Below are positions 1-6,627 of a stretch of DNA of 23,678 nucleotides, piece by piece. Source of the DNA: an uncultured Bacteroides sp. (GTDB lineage: Bacteria > Bacteroidota > Bacteroidia > Bacteroidales > Bacteroidaceae); contig URDR01000042.1 in NCBI GenBank assembly GCA_900546645.1, positions 1-23,678 of the forward strand. The letters run 5' to 3'. The notes under the pieces were generated by a model. It was not told where the DNA came from, made no database searches, and was given only the letters and a program-made list of their open reading frames with translations. Every line of letters starts with the position of its first letter. The first letter of the stretch is position 1. The position numbers were made by a program, and so were the translations under genes.

Positions 1-2
1 CG

Positions 3-137
3 GAGCGTGGGAAAGTCAAGCCTGTGGACTGTCCTCTTGTGGATGACCGACCTCGCGTCCTAAAAAGCAATGGCAGGAAGAAGCAGGAAAAGAGAGGAGG
101 TATTGATATCTCTGAAGCCGCTAAATCTTTAGTTTAG
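3..137 (+). other. Short open fragment upstream of the transposase relic
   Basis: An open reading frame enters from beyond the left edge and stops at TAG 135-137. It encodes about 44 lysine- and arginine-rich residues, including GRKKQEKRGG and IDISEAAKSL. I do not recognise a domain. It overlaps the start of the open frame of the transposase relic by about 13 bases in the -1 frame, so it may be the tail of the element's first ORF (Bacteroidota ISL3-type elements often have a small upstream ORF) or the broken N-terminal part of the transposase itself. It is only partly visible. Confidence 0.3.
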
Positions 138-1007
138 CGGTAGTTCACACAATCGTGTTCAATAAGGCCGGACATGGAAAGAAAGGTTCCGTCATAGCCA
201 TAGTCAAAAGGACGAAGGCTAATGTTGTGTCTGCTGTTCTGAAGAAAATTCCTGAGACAGAGCGTGAAAAGGTGACCGAGATAACCATGGACTTTAGCGA
301 TTCGATGTTCAGCATAGCCAAGCAATGCTTCCCCAAGACAACCATTGTGATTGATTGCTTCCATATTGTACAACGGCTGTGTGAAGGACTTGAGGAGATG
401 CGGTTACGATTCAAACGACTGGCTGTTACCGAATCCAGGAAGGAAGCGGCAGCCTTTGTGCAAGACGAAGACAGAAAGGCCAAACAAAGGGCATACTACC
501 GTAAGAAGCATCCCAGGAATAAGAAGGAACGCAGAGGACGCAAGCGCATACGCAAACAGAAATACAAGCCAACGCTGCTGACCAACGATGAAACCAAAGT
601 GGAGATGCTCACACGTTCCAGAAATATGCTTGCACAGTCTGGTGATAAATGGGGTGATAGCAAGAAGGAAAGAGCAAGAATACTATTTGGGCAATACCCG
701 CAGATGAAAGAAGCCTACTCACTCATCTGTAAAGTGCGGGCAACCTTCAAGTCGCATATAATACGAAAGGAAGCTAAGGAAAAGCTGCACGAGTGGTACA
801 AGGAGGTCAATGCATGTACACTGCGGGAGATCAAGGCGGCAAGGAATGCCATCAAAGGAAGAATACGTCTTGAACTATTTCCTGAACAGATCGACCAATG
901 CTGCAGCAGAATTTCTGAACTCTAAAATCAAAGGATTTAGGGCACAGCTACATGGCATTGCTGATATTCCATTCTTCTTGTATAGGGTATGTACTATCTT
1001 TGGCTAG
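125..1007 (+). pseudogene. ISL3-family transposase, truncated and frameshifted relic
   Basis: The translated segments resemble the two-ORF ISL3-type (DDE_Tnp_ISL3, ISAon1-like) transposases of Bacteroidota. Visible hallmarks are NKAGHGKKGSVIAIVK, the block around MDFSDSM, the second catalytic aspartate in TIVIDCFHIV (usually D-R-F-H, here D-C-F-H), a basic middle region, WYKEV, and the C-terminal block NYFLNRSTNAAAEFLNSKIK with the likely catalytic glutamate. The reading frame changes by +1 at about 848-870, in the A-run of ATCAAAGGAAG. The first frame runs to 925, while the conserved C-terminus continues in the next frame to TAG at 1005-1007. The N-terminal part, which should hold the first catalytic aspartate, is not readable upstream of about 140. 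The protein cannot be active as it stands. The GTG at 155 is not a credible native start. The element's ends were not identified. It lies just upstream of the xylan cluster and points towards it. Confidence 0.8.
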
Positions 1008-1228
1008 GGCTGGGATTCCACGGAACTTTTAAACTGCCCCTATAATCTTTCGAGTTTTAAGTTTAGCACGAAGGTATGTGAAAGAGCCATGCTAGTCAAT
1101 ACGCCAATTTTGGATGCTTACGCAATAACGTTTATTCTCAATAAATTTTAAACAGTTTCTAAGATGTTTTTATGCTAAAACGAATTGATTTAAGTGTTGT
1201 TTATATTTGTTGTATCATAAGTAATAAC

Positions 1229-1261
1229 ATATGTAACATATTGGATAGCTATGTAACATAT
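1229..1261 (+). promoter_or_regulatory. Tandem ATGTAACAT palindromes, candidate activator site
   Basis: Two copies of the 12-mer TATGTAACATAT lie at 1230-1241 and 1250-1261, so their repeat distance is 20 bp, about two helical turns. Each copy is itself a palindrome around a central A: ATATGT-A-ACATAT in the first copy and TATGT-A-ACATA in the second. They sit 80 and 60 bp upstream of the -7 element at 1311. This is the position and geometry expected for a dimeric activator, for example the AraC-type domain of a hybrid two-component regulator that controls polysaccharide-utilisation genes. The same core recurs before the second transporter operon (14488). The regulator's identity is inferred. 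Confidence 0.6.
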
Positions 1262-1310
1262 AAGAAAATTTTAGTTAAACTATAGATGTGTTTTTTTTAG
1301 GTTATAATAG

Positions 1311-1318
1311 TATCTTTG
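1311..1318 (+). promoter_or_regulatory. Bacteroidota -7 promoter element of the xylan operon
   Basis: TATCTTTG matches the Bacteroidota sigma consensus TAnnTTTG. The -33 region is weak (TGTG at 1287-1290, 20 bases upstream), as expected of an activator-dependent promoter. Transcription would start near 1325, which gives a leader of about 135 bases before the ATG at 1461. Confidence 0.6.
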
Positions 1319-1400
1319 TGAAAAGATTGTGCCATGGAATAATCTTAATATGATTGTATTCTAAATTTATTATTATGAGGGAGATTTTTGATTGCAGTTG

Positions 1401-1433
1401 ATAACTCATACCGATGCGGTGTTATGAAGTTAT
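1401..1433 (+). promoter_or_regulatory. Leader hairpin upstream of the first SusC gene
   Basis: ATAACT-CATA-CCG (1401-1413) can pair with CGG (1417-1419), TATG (1423-1426) and AGTTAT (1428-1433). The stem is interrupted by small bulges (TGT and A) and has a three-base loop. It lies in the predicted untranslated leader, ending 27 bases before the start codon. There is no T-run after it, so it is not an intrinsic terminator. It could affect mRNA stability or translation. Its function is not known. Confidence 0.4.
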
Positions 1434-1460
1434 AAGGGAAAACTATTTTTTATTTTTAAT

Positions 1461-4400
1461 ATGATGAAAAACATAAGACAACATTCTGTAAGTGACTCCT
1501 TGTCTGGAAGGAGTTGTATGGCTTTAAGAAGTATCTTGTCCTTTTTCTTATTGCTAAGCAGTTTAACATTGGCTGCTCAAAGCGGTTTTTTAGTAAAAGG
1601 TAAGGTGCTTGATGCGAACGATGAGCCTTTAATAGGAGCAGCTATTGTATTAAAAGGAAATACGTCTGTAGGAACAGTGGCAGACTTTGATGGTAATTTT
1701 ATACTGGAAGTACCTAGTAAGAGTTCTGTATTGATCGTTTCTTATTTAGGAATGTCTTCTCAAGAGATTGAAATTAATGGTCGTCCAATGATTATGATAA
1801 ATTTAAGGGAAGATACAGAGGTATTAGAGGAGGTTGTAGTTGTAGGCTATGGACAACAGAAGAAAGAATCTGTAGTTGGTGCTATAACCCAGACTAAAGG
1901 AGAAGTTCTTCAGCGGGCTGGAGGGGTATCTGATATTGGTGCAGCACTGACTGGAAATCTACCTGGAGTTATTACTACGCAGAGTTCTGGTATGCCTGGA
2001 GAAGAAAATCCTGAAATTGTAATTCGTGGAGCAAGTTCATGGAATAATAGTGCTCCATTGGTATTGGTCGATGGTATTGAACGCCCAATGGGTTCTGTTG
2101 ATATTAGTTCTGTACAATCTATTTCTGTATTAAAGGACGCTTCTGCTACTGCAGTGTATGGAGTGAAAGGAGCCAATGGAGTTATATTGATTACTACGAA
2201 GCGTGGACAGGAAGGTAAAGCCCAAATAGATGTATCTGCTCAAATGACAATGAAAGTTCCTTCTAGACTTCCTAATAAGATGGATGCTTATGATGCATTG
2301 ACAGCTCGCAATTTTGTGGTAGAACATGAACTTCCACTCGATCCTACAGCATGGGATTATATAACCCCTCAGAGTGTTATCAACAAGTATCGTAACCCCG
2401 CTAATTTGGCAGAAGCTGAACGATATCCGAATGTGGATTGGCAAGATGTATTGTTTAAGAACTATACGATGTCTTATAATGCGAATTTGAATGTGAGTGG
2501 TGGTACTCCATTTGTAAAGTATTTTGTGTCAGCCGATTTCTTGCATGAAGGCGATTTGTTTGATGTGATGGATAATGGACGTGGTTATCAGTCGGGTTAT
2601 GGCTATAATCGTATAAATGTTCGTAGTAATTTTGACTTTCAATTGTCTAAAACAACTGTGTTTAAGGTTAATTTGTCAGGTTCGAATGGTATGCAGAAGA
2701 CTCCATGGGGGCAGTATAATTCTGGAGATTGGGCTGTAGCACAATATTGGGCAGGTGCGTATGGAACACCCCCTGATGTTTTTTTACCGAGATATTCAGA
2801 TGGATCATGGGGTTATTATCCCAATGTCTCTAATGTGACAAACTCATCTGCTAATTTGGCTTTGGCAGGTACGATGACAACAACTAATACCCGTATTAAT
2901 ACAGACTTTACGTTGGAGCAGGATTTGAGTTTCATCACTAAAGGATTAAGTGCGCGTGCCATGATTTCCTGGGACAATGTATTTAAAGAAAATAATCGTG
3001 GAGTAAACGATTTGTATCATGACCCTCAATTTAAATGGGTAGACCCGGCTACAGGTGCAGAATCCTATAAGACAGATTTTGATGCTAATAATAAATTTGA
3101 CTATCAGCAAGGTGCTTTGTGGACTATTCAAAATGGTGAGGTAGATAATAAAGCAACACAGCGTAATATGAACTATCAGGTTCAGCTCAATTGGGCGCGC
3201 GAGTTTGGCAGTCACAATGTTACAGCTATGGGATTGTTCAGTCGTCAGCAGTATGCTACTGGTAGCATGATTCCGACCTACCGAGAAGACTGGGCGTTCC
3301 GTACCACTTATGATTATGCTGACAGATATTTTTTTGAATATAATGGGGCTTATAATGGTTCTGAAAAATTCTCACCGGAATATCGTTTCGCTTTCTTCAA
3401 TTCAGGAGCGATAGGCTGGATGATATCTGAAGAAAAATTCATGAATTTCTCTAAGAAGTGGTTGGATATGTTAAAGGTTCGTGCTTCTTATGGTGAGATT
3501 GGTGATGATAATGTTTTTGGACGTTGGTTATATATGACCACATGGGCATATGGTGGAAACACACATATGGATCTTAATCATAATAATAGTCCATATACCT
3601 GGTATAAGGAATCAGCTGTAGGTAATCCGGACATTCATTGGGAAACTGTTCGTAAGTTTAACTTGGGTATTGATTATTCATTCCTAAGTGGCTTGTTTGC
3701 TGGTTCGGTCGAAGTATTCCGAGATTGCCGTACAGATATTCTTATTCGTGGTGTTGACCGTTCAATTTCTCCGTTCTTTGGAACTACTCCTCCTACGGCT
3801 AATTTGGGAGAAGTAAAAACGAGGGGTTATGAATTGGAGTTACGCGTTAATAAAGTTTTTGAAAATAAGATGCGCTTGTGGGGTAACTTTAGTATGACAC
3901 ATGCTAAAAACGAAGTGATAAACCGAGATGATCCAGAGTTGGCTCCAGCTTATCAGAAGCAGGAAGGATTTAGTATCGGACAGAATCATGCTCATATTGA
4001 TGCCGGTCATTTAAATACATTTGATCAAATTTACGGGAGTCCGCAACACAATACGAATGACTCTCAAAAACTTCCGGGAGATTATTATATTGTAGACTTT
4101 AATGCAGATGGTGTGATTGATGATTTGGATAGTGCACCTTATGGCTATTCCTCAACTCCACAAAACACTTATAATGCTACTCTGGGTTTTGAATGGAAGG
4201 GATTTAGTGCGTTTGTTCAATTTTATGGTGTGACAAATGTTACTCGTGATGTCACTTTAACCAGTTTTGCAAACCGTTTGAATACGGTTTATGATCAGGG
4301 TTCATGGTGGTCAAAAGAGATTCCTAATTCAGACGTTGTGATGCCGCGTTTTACTACGACCCCAAGCTATCACACTGGAACCCAAAACTTGTATGACGGC

Positions 4401-4622
4401 TCATTTATCCGTTTGAAAAATGCTGAGGTAGCCTATACCTTTGATGGAGGATGGGTGCGTAAAATCGGTATTCGTAATTTGAAGGTGTTCTTGAATGGAA
4501 ACAACTTGTGGGTATGGACCCGTATGCCTGACGATCGTGAATCTAATTTCGCAGGCGCAGGTAATCAAGGAGCATACCCTACAATGAAGCGTTTCAATTT
4601 GGGGCTTAAATTTACATTGTAA
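1461..4622 (+). CDS. xusA: SusC-like TonB-dependent transporter, XusA type
   Basis: This is an outer-membrane TonB-dependent transporter of the SusC/RagA family (1053 aa). With its SusD partner it should import xylan oligosaccharides. The N-terminus is an export signal (hydrophobic core about 25-38, ending LAAQS). A carboxypeptidase-D regulatory-like domain follows (about 43-118), then a TonB box around EEVVVVGYG (123-131), a plug (about 135-250, with LVLVDGIERP and GANGVILITTKRG) and a 22-strand barrel ending in NLGLKFTL. It is the first gene of a six-gene operon; the next gene begins 12 bases after the stop. The start is uncertain: ATG 1461 gives a long preamble, while ATG 1518 (Met20) has a GGAAGGAG four bases upstream and a more typical signal peptide. 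Assignment to xylan rests on synteny with the xus cluster and the downstream GH10 gene; the family itself does not define the substrate. Confidence 0.9.
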   Translation: MMKNIRQHSVSDSLSGRSCMALRSILSFFLLLSSLTLAAQSGFLVKGKVLDANDEPLIGAAIVLKGNTSVGTVADFDGNFILEVPSKSSVLIVSYLGMSSQEIEINGRPMIMINLREDTEVLEEVVVVGYGQQKKESVVGAITQTKGEVLQRAGGVSDIGAALTGNLPGVITTQSSGMPGEENPEIVIRGASSWNNSAPLVLVDGIERPMGSVDISSVQSISVLKDASATAVYGVKGANGVILITTKRGQEGKAQIDVSAQMTMKVPSRLPNKMDAYDALTARNFVVEHELPLDPTAWDYITPQSVINKYRNPANLAEAERYPNVDWQDVLFKNYTMSYNANLNVSGGTPFVKYFVSADFLHEGDLFDVMDNGRGYQSGYGYNRINVRSNFDFQLSKTTVFKVNLSGSNGMQKTPWGQYNSGDWAVAQYWAGAYGTPPDVFLPRYSDGSWGYYPNVSNVTNSSANLALAGTMTTTNTRINTDFTLEQDLSFITKGLSARAMISWDNVFKENNRGVNDLYHDPQFKWVDPATGAESYKTDFDANNKFDYQQGALWTIQNGEVDNKATQRNMNYQVQLNWAREFGSHNVTAMGLFSRQQYATGSMIPTYREDWAFRTTYDYADRYFFEYNGAYNGSEKFSPEYRFAFFNSGAIGWMISEEKFMNFSKKWLDMLKVRASYGEIGDDNVFGRWLYMTTWAYGGNTHMDLNHNNSPYTWYKESAVGNPDIHWETVRKFNLGIDYSFLSGLFAGSVEVFRDCRTDILIRGVDRSISPFFGTTPPTANLGEVKTRGYELELRVNKVFENKMRLWGNFSMTHAKNEVINRDDPELAPAYQKQEGFSIGQNHAHIDAGHLNTFDQIYGSPQHNTNDSQKLPGDYYIVDFNADGVIDDLDSAPYGYSSTPQNTYNATLGFEWKGFSAFVQFYGVTNVTRDVTLTSFANRLNTVYDQGSWWSKEIPNSDVVMPRFTTTPSYHTGTQNLYDGSFIRLKNAEVAYTFDGGWVRKIGIRNLKVFLNGNNLWVWTRMPDDRESNFAGAGNQGAYPTMKRFNLGLKFTL

Positions 4623-4634
4623 TGCATTGATAAT

Positions 4635-6590
4635 ATGAAAAAACTATATAAAAATATATTGTATTATAGCTTGTTTGCTATGACCTTAGGTTTGTCTTCT
4701 TGTGAAGATTATCTGGAGAAAGACCCAGATTCTACCGTTTCTGCAGAAGAAGCTTTTAAAAACTTCATGAACTTTCAAGGTTATATGGAAGAAATCTATA
4801 ATTGTATTCCGAATAAAGAAGAATGCTATTGGACAACTTCTTTTAACTGGGGAGATGATGAGATTATGAATACTGAAGCCGACTGGCAAATGTGCCATCA
4901 AATTGATTTGGGAAATTTCTGGGCATGGCAGGCTGGAAAATTAGGACAAGATGGCTCTTGGTTAGATTCTAATTCGGCAGACCCTTCCGCTGATATTAAC
5001 ATAGATGGAAATAACAAGTTTAAGCATCGCTTGTGGCCTCATGCATGGTATTGTATTCGCAAGGCAAACATCGGGATAGAAAATTTGAGTAAGATGACCG
5101 ATGCTACCCAAGAAGAACGTGAAATGATAGAAGGACAATTGTATTTTTTTCGTGCATGGTGGCATTTTGAAGTGATGCAGTATTTGGGTGGAATGCCTTA
5201 TATTGATAAGGTGATGGACGATACAGAAAAGCCTGAGCGTTTGACTTTCCAAGAGGCGGCTGAAAAGGCTGCGGCTGATTTTCGTAAGGCAGCCGATTTA
5301 TTGCCTATAAACTGGGATAATACGGCTCCTGGTAAGAATACACTAGGAAAGAATCAGTTGCGTATTAACAAGATTATGGCATTAGGCTATTTGGGAAAAA
5401 CTTATTTGTGGGCTGGAAGTCCACTTATGGAGCATGGTGCACAGACCGGTGGAGCCAAGACTTATGACTATAACGAAGATTATTGTAAAAAAGCAGCTGA
5501 TGCCTTGGGGGAATTGTTGACTCTTGTAGAGTCAGGAAAGACACAATATGCATTGGCGGAATTTAATTATAGTGATGTATATAATCATAAAAAAGCTTCA
5601 GGAGCAACATCTTGTTTTTCAGAAATTTTCTATACTACAGGACAAAACTGGTTGATGCCGGGATCGGTAGAGGCTATATTTCGCGGTCCTTGTTCTCCTG
5701 CCAATGGTAGTAACTGGAATGTGTCAAAAACTTGGGGACCAAAAGTTAATGGCTTGGTAGAGCATGATAATATTATTCATCAACCAACAGCAAATTATGT
5801 AAATTTGTATGGTATGTCTGATGGCTCTCGATTAGATGACCCTTCTGGATCTTTTGATAAGACACATCCGTTTAAAAATCGTGACCCTCGTTTTTACCAT
5901 GATATTGTTTTTGATGGATTCAAATATGTAAATGCTGCAATGCCTGAAGATATGGAAGCATTTCGCTATAGCCAATTATTTACAGGGGGGAATGTGCGTA
6001 GTGAAAACAATGCAAGCCGTACTGGATATTTTACGCAAAAGTTATCTCCGCATACTTGTAATAAATATGACAAAACATATGACTGGGGTGGAAATTTACA
6101 GTTGTATTTGCCTTACATGCGTCTCGCAGATATTTATTTGATGTATGCAGAAGCATGTGCAGCTTTTGGTGGAGCTTCCGGAAAATCGACCACTTTTGGA
6201 AAGACAGCTGAGGATGCAGTGAATGTGTTGCGTGATAGAGTGGCTATGGATCATGTGCTTTCTCGTTATACAGCAGATAGGAACACCTTTATCGATGAGG
6301 TTCGTCGTGAGCGTGCTGTAGAGTTGGCATTTGAGGGTTTCCGCTTTAATGACTTGCAACGCTGGCTGCTACTTACAGAGGCACCTTATAATGTAAAGAC
6401 TTCACAGGAATTTGACCGTATAGAAACGGACGAGTGGTATAAGAAGAATGACCCTAGAGATGCACAAGTCGCAAATTGGAGCGAACAGGTAATCTTAACT
6501 CGTAATTTTTCTTCAAAGCATTATTGGTTCCCGATGAAAGTGAATGATACTTATTTATATGAGGGTATAGCACAAAATCCTGGTTGGTAA
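4635..6590 (+). CDS. xusB: SusD/RagB-like surface glycan-binding lipoprotein, XusB type
   Basis: This SusD-family lipoprotein (651 aa) caps the preceding SusC-like transporter and delivers glycan to it. The signal peptide ends in the lipobox LSSC with the lipidated Cys at residue 23, followed by acidic E-D, which is typical of export to the outer surface in Bacteroidota. The TPR-rich fold is visible as an N-terminal SusD-like part with the helix EGQLYFFRAWWHFE. The C-terminal RagB/SusD part contains YLMYAEACAAFG and the family signature RRERAVELAFEGFRFNDLQRW (within about 553-575), and the protein ends in NPGW. It is long for a SusD (most are 500-600 aa). It is second in the operon and directly follows its SusC partner. 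The xylan role is inferred from context. Confidence 0.9.
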   Translation: MKKLYKNILYYSLFAMTLGLSSCEDYLEKDPDSTVSAEEAFKNFMNFQGYMEEIYNCIPNKEECYWTTSFNWGDDEIMNTEADWQMCHQIDLGNFWAWQAGKLGQDGSWLDSNSADPSADINIDGNNKFKHRLWPHAWYCIRKANIGIENLSKMTDATQEEREMIEGQLYFFRAWWHFEVMQYLGGMPYIDKVMDDTEKPERLTFQEAAEKAAADFRKAADLLPINWDNTAPGKNTLGKNQLRINKIMALGYLGKTYLWAGSPLMEHGAQTGGAKTYDYNEDYCKKAADALGELLTLVESGKTQYALAEFNYSDVYNHKKASGATSCFSEIFYTTGQNWLMPGSVEAIFRGPCSPANGSNWNVSKTWGPKVNGLVEHDNIIHQPTANYVNLYGMSDGSRLDDPSGSFDKTHPFKNRDPRFYHDIVFDGFKYVNAAMPEDMEAFRYSQLFTGGNVRSENNASRTGYFTQKLSPHTCNKYDKTYDWGGNLQLYLPYMRLADIYLMYAEACAAFGGASGKSTTFGKTAEDAVNVLRDRVAMDHVLSRYTADRNTFIDEVRRERAVELAFEGFRFNDLQRWLLLTEAPYNVKTSQEFDRIETDEWYKKNDPRDAQVANWSEQVILTRNFSSKHYWFPMKVNDTYLYEGIAQNPGW

Positions 6591-6627
6591 TCAGAATAAG
6601 TTTTATGTAATTTAAAAGAGTGAACAG

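Larger units (their letters stand above)
1008..1460 (+). other. Intergenic regulatory region of the xylan operon
   Basis: This 453-base, AT-rich stretch has no credible gene on either strand. It holds, in order, the probable end region of the ISL3 relic (to about 1045), an unexplained segment, a tandem palindrome at 1229-1261, a -7 element at 1311-1318 and an untranslated leader with a hairpin at 1401-1433. The details are given in separate entries. Confidence 0.7.

Noticed and set aside
145..483. Open frame of 112 codons on the minus strand opposite the transposase relic.
   Set aside because: It lies antisense to a recognisable transposase sequence and has no domain or promoter.
848..870. 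The transposase frame change as a programmed ribosomal frameshift.
   Set aside because: The shift is +1 near the 3' end with no slippery heptamer or stimulatory structure, while programmed shifts in insertion sequences are usually -1 between two ORFs. A single-base insertion in the A-run is simpler.
1303..1308. TATAAT upstream of the xylan operon as a classical -10 box.
   Set aside because: Bacteroidota primary sigma factor uses TAnnTTTG, and a good match lies three bases downstream at 1311. TATAAT occurs easily in such AT-rich DNA.
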